In this document: positions 1 through 7,565 of the stretch, piece by piece
Layout: each line of letters starts with the position of its first letter
How positions within the stretch are numbered: the stretch's first letter is position 1
NCBI GenBank assembly: GCA_937927445.1
Contig: CALAOB010000001.1
Coordinates: forward strand, 1-44,928
DNA length: 44,928 nucleotides
Reading direction: 5' to 3'
Origin: an uncultured Oribacterium sp.
GTDB taxonomy: Bacteria > Bacillota > Clostridia > Lachnospirales > Lachnospiraceae
Program-made: the position numbers and the translations under genes
The notes under the pieces: generated by a model
What the model saw: only the letters and a program-made list of their open reading frames with translations
Database searches by the model: none
What the model was told of the DNA's origin: nothing

Positions 1-796
1 TGTTCGCGGACTGCATGACCATCGAGCCGATCGCGGTGACCGAATACTGGAGGCCCATCGGCACGCCCATGACGACGAGGTTCCGGGCCACGGTGCTGTT
101 CCAGTGGCAGTCCTCGCGCGCCGGATGCAGCACCGGCATCACACGGATGATGTAGACGAGGCAGGCGATACCGCTCAGGGCCTGCGCGGTGATCGTCGCA
201 AGCGCGGCGCCGGCACATCCGAGATGGAGCACCGCGATGCAGAAGAGATCCAGAAATACGTTCAGGAAGGTCGAGATCGCGAGGAAGATGAAGGGTGCCT
301 TCGAGTTTCCGACCGCGCGGAGCAGGCTCGACAGCAGGTTATAGAGGAGCGTGAACGGGATGCCGAGGAAGATGATCAGCAGGTACTGATACGCGTCCTG
401 GTAGATGTCGTCCGGTGTCTGCATGATGTGCATGATGAGCGGGCACAGGAGTGCGGTCAATGTCGTCAGCACCACGGCGATGATGGCAGTCACCACAAGG
501 CTGTGGTACACGTAGCGCCGGAGGCCCTGCATATCTTCTGCGCCGAAGCGCTGGGACACCGGGATGCCGAAGCCGGCGCAGCTGCCCATGCAGAAACCGA
601 GGACGAGGAACTGGACGCTCGAGCTGGAGCCGACCGCGGCCAGCGCATCCGCGCCGAGGAGACGCCCGACGATCATCGCATCGACGATGTTGTAAAACTG
701 CTGAAACAGATTCCCGAGCAGAAGCGGGACCATAAAAACGAGGATCAGACGAAGCGGGGAACCCGACGTCATGCTCTGAACATTACTCTTACTCAT
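1..796 (-). CDS. MATE family efflux transporter, C-terminus cut by window edge
   Basis: About 265 residues are visible from an ATG at 796 to the left edge without a stop. The start MSKSNVQSMTSGSPLRLI is followed by MVPLLLGNLFQQFYNIVDAM, the typical first helix of MATE (multidrug and toxic compound extrusion) exporters, then several more hydrophobic segments and a second-lobe start near the edge (NLVVMGVPMGLQYSV). MATE proteins use Na+ or H+ gradients to export cationic compounds; the substrate here cannot be told. An AGGT-AGGA purine stretch just upstream of 796 serves as ribosome binding site, and Met9 is an alternative start. A second, separate MATE gene lies at 24902. Family assignment is firm; substrate is unknown. 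Confidence 0.9.
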   Translation of the reverse strand, partial: MSKSNVQSMTSGSPLRLILVFMVPLLLGNLFQQFYNIVDAMIVGRLLGADALAAVGSSSSVQFLVLGFCMGSCAGFGIPVSQRFGAEDMQGLRRYVYHSLVVTAIIAVVLTTLTALLCPLIMHIMQTPDDIYQDAYQYLLIIFLGIPFTLLYNLLSSLLRAVGNSKAPFIFLAISTFLNVFLDLFCIAVLHLGCAGAALATITAQALSGIACLVYIIRVMPVLHPAREDCHWNSTVARNLVVMGVPMGLQYSVTAIGSMVMQSAN

Positions 797-834
797 ATCC
801 TACCTGATAATTCTGTGAAATACCGGATGAAAAT

Positions 835-861
835 GAGCTCTGTCGGTTTCCGACAGAGCTC
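835..861 (-). terminator. Rho-independent terminator after ilvD
   Basis: A perfect 12-bp stem (GAGCTCTGTCGG with its complement) closes on a TTT/AAA tri-loop at 847-849. On the minus strand it is followed by ATTTTC, a weak U-tract. It lies 50 bp downstream of the ilvD stop and upstream of the MATE start, so it should separate the two units. Confidence 0.75.
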
Positions 862-910
862 TATGGGGCAAAATGCATCGTGGGAGGATGCATCCGCTGT
901 CAAAAAGAAT

Positions 911-2557
911 TTACTCGACGATCGCGCCGGAGTCGGCGGAGTGTACGAGCTTCGCGTACTTCTTGAGGTAACCGGTGAGGTTGCGCTGCTCGCGCACCTT
1001 CATGGTCTTCTTCCGCTCCTCAAGCTCCTCGTCGGAAACCTCGAGGTTGATGGAGTAGTTCGGGATGTCGATCTTGATCTTATCGCCATCCTTTACGTAT
1101 GCGATGGTACCGCCGGCCTGGGCCTCCGGGGAAACATGTCCGATGGCTGCGCCACGGGATGCGCCGGAGAAACGTCCGTCGGTGATGAGGGATACGGTCG
1201 TATCGAGCTTCATGCCGGCGATGGCCGAGGTCGGTCCGAGCATCTCACGCATACCAGGTCCGCCGGCCGGACCCTCATAACGGATCACGACACAGTCACC
1301 CGGCTTGATCTCGCCACCGTAGATCGCCTTGATGGCGTCTTCCTCGGAGTCGAAGCAGCGCGCGGTGCACTCATTGACCATCATCTCCGGTGCAACGGCT
1401 GAACGCTTGACGATGGAGCCATGTGGTGCGAGGTTGCCATAGAGAACGGCGAGACCGCCCTCCTTGAGGTATGGATTATCGAACGGACGGATAACCTCCG
1501 GATTACGATTGACGCTGTCCTTCGTCGCCTCGCCGATGGTCTCACCGAGAACCGTCATACAGTCTCTGTGAATGAGGCCATGCTCATCAAGCTCGTGGAT
1601 CACGGCATAGATTCCGCCGGCATCCATGAGATCCTGCATGTGGTGGTGACCCGCCGGTGCCAGATGGCAGAGGTTCGGGGTACGGTCGGAAATCTCGTTA
1701 ATCTTATGAAGATCAAACGGAACGCCTGCCTCATGCGCGACGGCCATGAGGTGAAGCGCGGTATTGGTGGAGCAGCCGAGGGCCATATCGGTGGTCAGAC
1801 AGTTCTCGATCGCGTCTGCCGTGATGATGTCACGCGGACGGATGTTCTGCTCGAGGACCTTCATCACCTGCATGCCGGCCATCTTCGCGAGACGGATACG
1901 CTCGGAATAGACTGCCGGGATGGTACCATTGCCCGGAAGCGCCATGCCCAGTACCTCACAGAGGGAGTTCATGGAGTTCGCAGTGAACATACCGGAGCAG
2001 GAACCGCAGGTCGGACAGCAGGTATTCTCGATGTCGAGGACACCCTTCTCGTCCATGAGGCCGGCCTTGAACGCACCGACTGCCTCAAACGCGGTGTTCA
2101 GGTCACGCTGATGAAGAGACAGCATTGGCCCACCCGATACGAAAACGGACGGCAGATTCAGACGGCAGGCTGCGAGGAGCATGCCCGGCACGATCTTATC
2201 GCAGTTCGGGATGAAGACGAGGGCGTCGAGGGCGTGGCCGCTCGCCATACACTCGATGGTGTCGGTGATGAGCTCACGGGATGACAGTGAGAAGTGCATG
2301 CCATCGTGGCCCATCGCGATACCGTCGCAGACGGCGATGGTGTTGAACTCCAGCGGGGTGCCGCCGGCCATCAGGATACCATCTTTGACCGCGCGGGAGA
2401 TCTGCTGCAGGTGCTCATGGCCCGGAACGACCTCGGTGAATGAATTGACGACGCCGATCAGCGGACGGCGGATCTGCTCGTCGGTCAGGCCGTCGGCCTT
2501 CAGAAGTGAACGGTGCGGGGTATGCTCGATACCCTTCTTTACTACATCACTACGCAT
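911..2557 (-). CDS. ilvD: Dihydroxy-acid dehydratase
   Basis: 548 residues, the usual length for IlvD. It dehydrates 2,3-dihydroxyisovalerate and 2,3-dihydroxy-3-methylvalerate to the 2-keto acids of valine/leucine and isoleucine. The three Fe-S cluster cysteine positions are visible as C77 (VCDGIAMGH), C119 in the CDK signature (NCDKIVPGM) and C187 in TCGSCSGMF; the second family signature LITDGRFSGASRG is near the C-terminus. The start is supported by AGGAGG seven bases upstream. It follows the TRAP genes dctPQM in the same direction after a 157-bp gap containing its own extended -10 box, so it may be read from both that promoter and the T-box-controlled operon. Assignment is very secure. 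Confidence 0.97.
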   Translation of the reverse strand: MRSDVVKKGIEHTPHRSLLKADGLTDEQIRRPLIGVVNSFTEVVPGHEHLQQISRAVKDGILMAGGTPLEFNTIAVCDGIAMGHDGMHFSLSSRELITDTIECMASGHALDALVFIPNCDKIVPGMLLAACRLNLPSVFVSGGPMLSLHQRDLNTAFEAVGAFKAGLMDEKGVLDIENTCCPTCGSCSGMFTANSMNSLCEVLGMALPGNGTIPAVYSERIRLAKMAGMQVMKVLEQNIRPRDIITADAIENCLTTDMALGCSTNTALHLMAVAHEAGVPFDLHKINEISDRTPNLCHLAPAGHHHMQDLMDAGGIYAVIHELDEHGLIHRDCMTVLGETIGEATKDSVNRNPEVIRPFDNPYLKEGGLAVLYGNLAPHGSIVKRSAVAPEMMVNECTARCFDSEEDAIKAIYGGEIKPGDCVVIRYEGPAGGPGMREMLGPTSAIAGMKLDTTVSLITDGRFSGASRGAAIGHVSPEAQAGGTIAYVKDGDKIKIDIPNYSINLEVSDEELEERKKTMKVREQRNLTGYLKKYAKLVHSADSGAIVE

Positions 2558-2602
2558 AGTATGCCTCCTGTATTTTTCAAATCACGCTACGTATTTCTTC
2601 TT

Positions 2603-2611
2603 ATTATATCA
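2603..2611 (-). promoter_or_regulatory. Extended -10 promoter for ilvD
   Basis: The minus strand reads TGA-TATAAT at 2611-2603, a perfect -10 hexamer with the TGn extension. No good -35 hexamer is seen 16-18 bp upstream. It lies 45 bp before the ilvD start, in the dctM-ilvD gap. That gap also holds G+C-rich inverted repeats (around 2629-2641 and 2664-2702) without a U-tract. Confidence 0.5.
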
Positions 2612-2714
2612 CAGGTCGCCTAGCTCTGGCCGTAGGCCAATGCAGGCGGCCACCATGATGGCTGCGGCTCCGGTCATCCGAAAGCACCGGAATGTCCGGA
2701 ACCCGACATCTGCG

Positions 2715-3980
2715 TTATGCCAGGATCAGGCCCGGGAAAGCCAGTGGTGCATAGAGGATCACGAAGAACACCACGATGAGGCCGATCAGGTACGGGATGA
2801 TGGCCTTCGATATCTTCGTCATCGGCAGTCCAGTGATGCCCGAGGCGACGAAGAGGTTGATGGCTACCGGCGGGGTGATCATACCGATGGCGAGGCCGAC
2901 GGCGAAGACAACGCCGAAGTGGACGAGGTTCACTCCCATGGCCTTCACGAGCGGAAGGAATACCGGGGTGAGCAGGATGATTGCGGAGGAGGTCTCCATG
3001 AAGACACCTGCGACCAGGATGATGAGACCGATCAGGAAGAGGATGATGTAGGCATTGCTCGAAACAGAGAGAACGGCCTTCGAAATCATCTCCGGGATCT
3101 TCCAGTTCGCAAGTACCCAGCCGAACGGACCAGAGAAGCCGATGATCAGCATGATGACGGAGGAGGTCTTCGCGGAGTTCTTCATGATCTCCATGAGGCC
3201 CTTCGGCGTGAGGTCACGGTACACGAAGAAGCCGATGATGATAGAGTAGATAACCGCGACGTCGGCCGCCTCGGACGGGGTGAAGTAGCCGGAGAAGATA
3301 CCACCGAGGATGATCAGCGGCATGAGGATGCCCCAGATCGCATGGAGGAAGGTCTTCAGGACGTTCTTCACACTGAGCGGTGTGCCCTTCGGGTAGTTGA
3401 GCTTACGCGCTTCCACGAGGGCGATGACGATCAGGATCGCACCCATCGTGATGCCCGGGATGAAGCCGTTACGGAAAAGCGTATTGACCGACTGCTCTGC
3501 GATGACGGCGTAGAGAACCATCGGAACAGATGGCGGGATGACGACGCCGATCGTACCGGCGGCGGCGATGAGGGCAGCGGACTTATCAACATGATAGCCA
3601 CGCTTCTCGAGCTCCGGGATGAGGGTCGCACCGACCGCAGCCGTAGTTGCGGCACCGGATCCGGAAATCGCCGCGAAGAACATGCCGGCGAGGACGGAAA
3701 CGATGGTGAGACCGCCACGGATCCAGCCGAGGAGGGACTCTGCGAACTCGACGAGCACCTTGGACACGGCGCCCTTCGACATGAGGTCACCGGCCAGAAT
3801 GAAGAACGGAACGGCGATCAGCGAGAAGCTGTCCTGCGCGGTGAAGATACGCTGTACCATCATAAGGGCAGGTACGTCACCGGCGACGAGGGTGATGAAG
3901 GCGGCGATGGCGATGGTGAAGCCGACCGGAACGCCGAGAAGAAGTAAAACTGCGAACGAAATAAACAGTACGGCTGCCAT
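2715..3980 (-). CDS. dctM: TRAP transporter large permease DctM
   Basis: 421 residues, hydrophobic throughout, with the typical DctM start (AAVLFISFAVLLLLGVPVGF) and conserved segments such as AISGSGAATTAAVG and ITPPVAINLFVASG. It forms the transport channel of a tripartite ATP-independent periplasmic (TRAP) carrier that imports organic acids with Na+ or H+. Its ATG shares one base with the DctQ stop (TAATG), so the two are translationally coupled. The SBP gene dctP precedes dctQ. The family is certain. The substrate is unknown, but an Ile T-box upstream of dctP and ilvD downstream point to a branched-chain amino acid precursor or related acid (inference). Confidence 0.96.
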   Translation of the reverse strand: MAAVLFISFAVLLLLGVPVGFTIAIAAFITLVAGDVPALMMVQRIFTAQDSFSLIAVPFFILAGDLMSKGAVSKVLVEFAESLLGWIRGGLTIVSVLAGMFFAAISGSGAATTAAVGATLIPELEKRGYHVDKSAALIAAAGTIGVVIPPSVPMVLYAVIAEQSVNTLFRNGFIPGITMGAILIVIALVEARKLNYPKGTPLSVKNVLKTFLHAIWGILMPLIILGGIFSGYFTPSEAADVAVIYSIIIGFFVYRDLTPKGLMEIMKNSAKTSSVIMLIIGFSGPFGWVLANWKIPEMISKAVLSVSSNAYIILFLIGLIILVAGVFMETSSAIILLTPVFLPLVKAMGVNLVHFGVVFAVGLAIGMITPPVAINLFVASGITGLPMTKISKAIIPYLIGLIVVFFVILYAPLAFPGLILA

Positions 3981-4483
3981 TATGACTCCACCTCCTTCAC
4001 TTCATCCATGTGGAACAGCTGCTGCAGGAACGCATCCAGTGCATGTACGGCCATGAGGCCACATCCGAAGTCGATACCTAAGTATACATAGCGCATCGGC
4101 CAGCGGAGGGATGCGGAAAGCTGTGTTCCCTGCTTACCGAAATACTTATAACCGTAGTATACGACCACCAGACAGAGTGCGAAGCAGAGTGCATGTACGA
4201 GCAGCTGCATGACTCTCTTCACCGGTGCCGGCATCACATCCTGCAGTACCGTGACGGCGATGTGTCCGCCGTGCTTGTACACGCAGCCGGCGCCGAGCAT
4301 CGAGCACCAGATCAGTAAATAACGGGTGGCCTCCTCGGACCACTGCAGTGACTTAAAGAAGATACGGCACACGATCTGTGCACCGGTGATGATGACCATC
4401 AGAAGCAGCATCACGAAGATGACGTAACCCATCACCTTATCGATTGCATCTGATAACTTATGAACAGCTTTAACAAATCCCAC
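3980..4483 (-). CDS. dctQ: TRAP transporter small permease DctQ
   Basis: About 167 residues with four membrane segments, including VMGYVIFVMLLLMVIITGAQ and the conserved W-S-E-E-A-T-R-Y motif of DctQ proteins. It is the small membrane subunit that partners DctM. I chose the GTG at 4483 because AAGGGG lies eight bases before it; an in-frame GTG at 4501 would add six residues but has a poorer ribosome binding site. The stop overlaps the dctM start by one base. A G+C-rich hairpin lies between dctP and dctQ. Confidence 0.92.
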   Translation of the reverse strand: MGFVKAVHKLSDAIDKVMGYVIFVMLLLMVIITGAQIVCRIFFKSLQWSEEATRYLLIWCSMLGAGCVYKHGGHIAVTVLQDVMPAPVKRVMQLLVHALCFALCLVVVYYGYKYFGKQGTQLSASLRWPMRYVYLGIDFGCGLMAVHALDAFLQQLFHMDEVKEVES

Positions 4484-4541
4484 TTTGTCTGCCCCTTTCA
4501 CTACCTGCTTCCGACATCGTCCGGATGCCGGATTCTGAAGT

Positions 4542-4563
4542 GGAGCCTGCTCTCGCAGGCTCC
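4542..4563 (-). promoter_or_regulatory. Intercistronic hairpin between dctP and dctQ
   Basis: A perfect 9-bp stem (GGAGCCTGC with its complement) and a 4-base loop at 4551-4554. No U-tract follows on the minus strand. Such stem-loops often stabilise the upstream binding-protein mRNA, giving more solute receptor than permease; that role is inferred here. Confidence 0.5.
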
Positions 4564-4657
4564 CTCTCCAGTTTTCTACATATTCTTTCTATATAAGAAA
4601 TTTTCGCGTATCGCTACGATTTCTTCGAAAGTTCCCTTTCCAGTCGCCCGGGGAGGA

Positions 4658-5812
4658 TTACTTCACAGTCGCGATGACGTCGTTGATCTTCTTTACATAG
4701 TCTGCATACTGAGGATATGCATCGTATACCGGCTGTACGGCTGCCTTGAAGGAAGCGATATCCGGGTTCTCCTCGACCTCCATGCCGTTGTCCTTCATCG
4801 CCTGAAGCTGATCTGCCTCCTGTGCAGCTACCCACTCTCTCTCATACTCTGCGGCATCCTGTGCTGCATCGAGGAATACCTGCTGGGTATCGGCGTCGAG
4901 CTCGTTGAACTTATCAAGGGACATGGTGACGATCGCAGTGGAGTAGCTGTGACCATCGAGGGTTGCATACTTCTGGGACTCCCAGAGCTTGTAGGAGTTG
5001 ATAACGTTGATCGGGTTCTCCTCACCATCGACGGTGCCCTGCTGTAAAGCGGTCAGTGCATCAGCCCATGCCATCGGCGTTGCGTTTACACCGAGTGCAT
5101 CGAAGGCCTTCTGGTAAACCTCATTCTCCATAACACGGATCTTGAGGCCCTTTACATCCTCTGCGGTCTTGATCGGACGAACGTTGTTTGTAAGATCACG
5201 GAAGCCTCTCTCTGCATATGCGAGACCCTTGAGACCGGAGCCCTCGAGTGTATCGAGAAGGGAACGACCTACCTCACCATCGAGCACGGCGTATGCCTGC
5301 TCCTTGTTCTCGAAGAGATACGGCATATCGAGAACGCCCATATCCGGGGAGAAGTTTACGAACGGGCCGGAAGTAACGATACCCATATCGAGGGTGCCCA
5401 TCTGCATGGACTCGAGCATATCACGCTCACCGCCGAGGTCTCCGTTCGGGTGAAGCTCGATCGCGTACTTGCCATCGGTCTTATCCTGTACATCCTGTGC
5501 GAACTTGACCGCTGCGATCATGAAGGAATCCTGCTCGTTCGTGGTCATGCCAAGCTTGAACACGGTTGCGCCCTCCGGGATCTCCGGCTGTACGTTCGAT
5601 GCGTTCTTGACATCATCAGCAGTTGCGGTCGCCGTGGTCTCAGCACCTGCTGCAGTGGTCTCCTCTGCGGCTGCGGTGGTGTCTGCGGCTGCGGCTGTCG
5701 TCTCTGCGGCTGCTGCGGTAGTTGCCTCCGGTGTGCTGGATAATCCGCATGCTGCCAGGGATGCTGCCATCGCGCCGGCCATCATCATGGCCATCATTCT
5801 GTTCTTTCTCAT
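4658..5812 (-). CDS. dctP: TRAP transporter solute-binding lipoprotein DctP
   Basis: 384 residues. The N-terminus is a lipoprotein signal with lipobox LAAC (C22), followed by an Ala/Thr/Glu-rich linker (residues ~28-62) typical of Lachnospiraceae lipoproteins, then a DctP/YiaO-type binding domain (KLGMTTNEQDSFM, DVKGLKIRVMEN, TPMAWADALTALQQGTVDGEENP). It would be anchored outside the membrane and hand the substrate to DctQM. The start is supported by GAGGAGGAG upstream. It is the first gene after the T-box leader at 5990-6250. The ligand cannot be read from sequence. Family is certain. Confidence 0.95.
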   Translation of the reverse strand: MRKNRMMAMMMAGAMAASLAACGLSSTPEATTAAAAETTAAAADTTAAAEETTAAGAETTATATADDVKNASNVQPEIPEGATVFKLGMTTNEQDSFMIAAVKFAQDVQDKTDGKYAIELHPNGDLGGERDMLESMQMGTLDMGIVTSGPFVNFSPDMGVLDMPYLFENKEQAYAVLDGEVGRSLLDTLEGSGLKGLAYAERGFRDLTNNVRPIKTAEDVKGLKIRVMENEVYQKAFDALGVNATPMAWADALTALQQGTVDGEENPINVINSYKLWESQKYATLDGHSYSTAIVTMSLDKFNELDADTQQVFLDAAQDAAEYEREWVAAQEADQLQAMKDNGMEVEENPDIASFKAAVQPVYDAYPQYADYVKKINDVIATVK

Positions 5813-5989
5813 AATGTCTCCTCCTCAAATTGTATACACAAATGTAAACGTTTTTATATTTCATCCGCCGAAGCGGCTGAAAGCTTCTTTCATCAATACG
5901 AGGTCAATGCTTACGGATTTACATCATCGCGAATCTGCCCATACATGGTCGATTTGGTTCTCAAATCAATCGGTGCAACCAGATACAAT

Positions 5990-6030
5990 AAAAAAAGCCT
6001 TTGTCTCTTTTTATCAAAGAGACAAAGGCT
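5990..6030 (-). terminator. T-box-controlled terminator
   Basis: A 15-bp perfect stem (5996-6010 with 6016-6030) has a 5-base loop and is followed by seven U residues (5996-5990) on the minus strand. It competes with the antiterminator formed by the T-box sequence. Confidence 0.92.
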
Positions 6031-6250
6031 GTAAAGTCCTCTGCGGTACCACTCTCATTGTCGAATAAAACGACCACTCTGTCGCATCTATCAATGCTTA
6101 GTCCTTTAACGGAGACCAGCCCGGCGTAACCTACTAACCAGTGCGTTCAGCGCGCAACTCAGAGATGATTTTCACAGCTTTCGTTCCACTGTCTCGCACC
6201 CTCCGACAGCTCTCTGGCTCGCTCCAACTGCTACTTTTTCTCGTCAACGT
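5990..6250 (-). promoter_or_regulatory. T-box riboswitch, Ile (ATC) specifier
   Basis: On the minus strand this leader has the hallmarks of a tRNA-sensing T-box: a Stem I region with the AAGTAG internal-loop element, CAGAGAG and GGTGCGAGA distal-loop elements, a specifier region GAAAATCATCTCTGAG with ATC (isoleucine) at 6169-6167, the conserved T-box AGAGTGGTACCGCA at 6055-6042, and a strong terminator at the 3' end. The TGGT bulge pairs with tRNA ending ACCA, meaning an A discriminator, as in tRNA-Ile. The first gene downstream is dctP, about 180 bp away, with no other minus-strand ORF between. Uncharged tRNA-Ile should therefore switch on the TRAP operon. The 5813-5989 stretch shows nothing else. 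Confidence 0.92.
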
Positions 6251-6276
6251 TTTTTGCTCTGTATTGATTTATCCGT

Positions 6277-6305
6277 AATTTACGCCTTTTCCACAGCAGT
6301 GTCAA
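6277..6305 (-). promoter_or_regulatory. Promoter of the T-box/TRAP transcript
   Basis: TTGACA (6305-6300), a 17-bp spacer and TAAATT (6282-6277) on the minus strand; transcription would begin near 6270, about 20 bases before Stem I of the T-box. Confidence 0.7.
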
Positions 6306-6336
6306 GAAGTCTGCATAGTTCAATATTTCATGTCTA

Positions 6337-6477
6337 TTATAACTGCATTTCGTTCTTTTGCTCAAGTTCATCAAAAACTTCATCCACATCAAAGGAATCA
6401 CCCGCTCGAGCCTGGTCTAGCCCTGTCGATATCATTTGATCAAACTGGTCTTGTTTCATTTCATCGTGTGTAACCAT
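6337..6477 (-). CDS. Small antitoxin-like protein (46 aa), orphan
   Basis: The minus strand encodes 46 residues starting MVTHDEMKQDQFDQMISTGL and ending with an acidic ..FDVDEVFDELEQK.. tail. The pattern of a helix, a GDSxxVDEVFxEL motif and a charged end resembles the C-terminal half of RelB/StbD-like antitoxins. A GGGG lies five bases before the ATG; an ATG four codons earlier (6489) is possible. It sits about 30 bp after argC and ends just before the T-box promoter. No toxin gene is next to it, so it is either an orphan antitoxin, a remnant, or an unrelated small protein. Coding status is likely from its composition; function is tentative. Confidence 0.5.
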   Translation of the reverse strand: MVTHDEMKQDQFDQMISTGLDQARAGDSFDVDEVFDELEQKNEMQL

Positions 6478-6508
6478 CGTAGTCCCCATTCACTATCGAA
6501 ATAAAAGA

Positions 6509-7444
6509 TTACTCTAGTCCCGTCTCTTCCGGCAGTCCGAGCATGATATTCATGTTCTGGACGGCAGCGCCGCTTGCGCCCTTTCCGAGGTTATCGAAAA
6601 GCGCGGTCACGGTCGTCTGCTCCTCATGACCGCAGACGACGATCTCGAGGCGGTTCGTGCCGGCGAGCTTATTTGCGTAGAGCTTGCTGTCATTCTCACC
6701 GAACGGCACGACGGATACGAAGTGCTCGTCACGGTAGTAGTCCGCGAGCTTCGCACAGATCTCCTCCGCGCTCGGCTGCCCCGGCAGGAGCCGGTTCTGG
6801 AGCATGATCGTCGTCGCCATCCCCTTATAATAATCGTCCACGACCGGCATGAAGACCGGCGGATACGCGAGTCCCGTCACGGCCTGCATCTCCGGAAGAT
6901 GCTTATGATGCAGGTTGAGGCCATAGATGCCCGGCGCGTCCAGCAGCTCTGAACGTCCTTCCGCCTCATACTCCGCGATCATCTTCTTGCCGCCGCCGGA
7001 GTAGCCGGTCAGGCTGTAGCAGCTCATCGGGTAGTCCTTCGGAATCACGCCCATCGCCACCAGCGGTGCCGTCGTCGAGATGAAGCCCGTCGCATGGCAG
7101 CCCGGATTCGCCACACGCTTACTCGTGCGAATCGCCTCCCGCTGCGCCTTCGACAGCTCCGGATAGCCATAGGTCCAGTCCGGATTCGTCCGGTGTGCCG
7201 TCGACGCATCGATCACGCGCACATCTGGGTTCTCAATGAAGGAAACCGCTTCTCTGGCACTTTCATCCGGCAGACAGAGAAACACGATATCTGCGCTGTT
7301 GAGATACTTCTTCCGCTCGTCCGGATCATGCCGGAGATCCTCCGGAATCCGCAGCAGCTCGAGATCCTCGCGTTGACCGATCCGGTCATAGATCTGAAGT
7401 CCTGTCGTGCCACTCTGACCATCGATATAAACTTTCGTCTTCAT
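6509..7444 (-). CDS. argC: N-acetyl-gamma-glutamyl-phosphate reductase, short (type 2) form
   Basis: 311 residues. It reduces N-acetylglutamyl-phosphate to the semialdehyde with NADPH, the third step of arginine synthesis. The N-terminal GQSGTTGLQIYDR is the dinucleotide-binding loop, and RVANPGCHATGF carries the catalytic Cys116. The length fits the type 2 ArgC group rather than the ~345-residue type. GGGAGG lies upstream of the ATG. No other arginine gene is in the window. The upstream gap holds a terminator-like hairpin and a -10 box. Confidence 0.95.
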   Translation of the reverse strand: MKTKVYIDGQSGTTGLQIYDRIGQREDLELLRIPEDLRHDPDERKKYLNSADIVFLCLPDESAREAVSFIENPDVRVIDASTAHRTNPDWTYGYPELSKAQREAIRTSKRVANPGCHATGFISTTAPLVAMGVIPKDYPMSCYSLTGYSGGGKKMIAEYEAEGRSELLDAPGIYGLNLHHKHLPEMQAVTGLAYPPVFMPVVDDYYKGMATTIMLQNRLLPGQPSAEEICAKLADYYRDEHFVSVVPFGENDSKLYANKLAGTNRLEIVVCGHEEQTTVTALFDNLGKGASGAAVQNMNIMLGLPEETGLE

Positions 7445-7457
7445 GATTTCCTCCCAT

Positions 7458-7501
7458 AAAAATACCCGTCATCCAGACAGCTCTGAATAACGGGTATTAT
7501 A
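7458..7501 (-). promoter_or_regulatory. argC upstream hairpin and -10 box
   Basis: AATACCCG arms (7461-7474 with 7485-7498) form a hairpin followed on the minus strand by five T residues at 7462-7458, just before the argC ribosome binding site. A TATAAT (7501-7496) overlaps the first arm, so the likely start falls inside the hairpin. It could be a terminator for incoming transcription or, less likely, an argC attenuator. No clear ArgR box is visible. Confidence 0.45.
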
Positions 7502-7510
7502 TACCTGTGA

Positions 7511-7545
7511 AAATTTAAGCGTCTACCACATTCACGCCAGACGCT
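7511..7545 (-). terminator. Weak terminator after yybS-like gene
   Basis: AGCGTCT and AGACGCT arms (7518-7524, 7539-7545), followed on the minus strand by TAAATTTTC. The 7-bp stem is short and the U-tract interrupted. Confidence 0.4.
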
Positions 7546-7565
7546 ATAACAATCAGTGTTAGCAG

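Noticed and set aside
104..1402. 432-codon plus-strand ORF across the MATE-ilvD junction
   Set aside because: It crosses the ilvD terminator and is antisense to two well-recognised genes.
2181..3947. 588-codon plus-strand ORF antisense to dctM and the ilvD end
   Set aside because: Its content is Arg/Asp/Glu-rich low-complexity typical of the reverse strand of a G+C-rich membrane protein gene; dctM on the other strand has clear family motifs.
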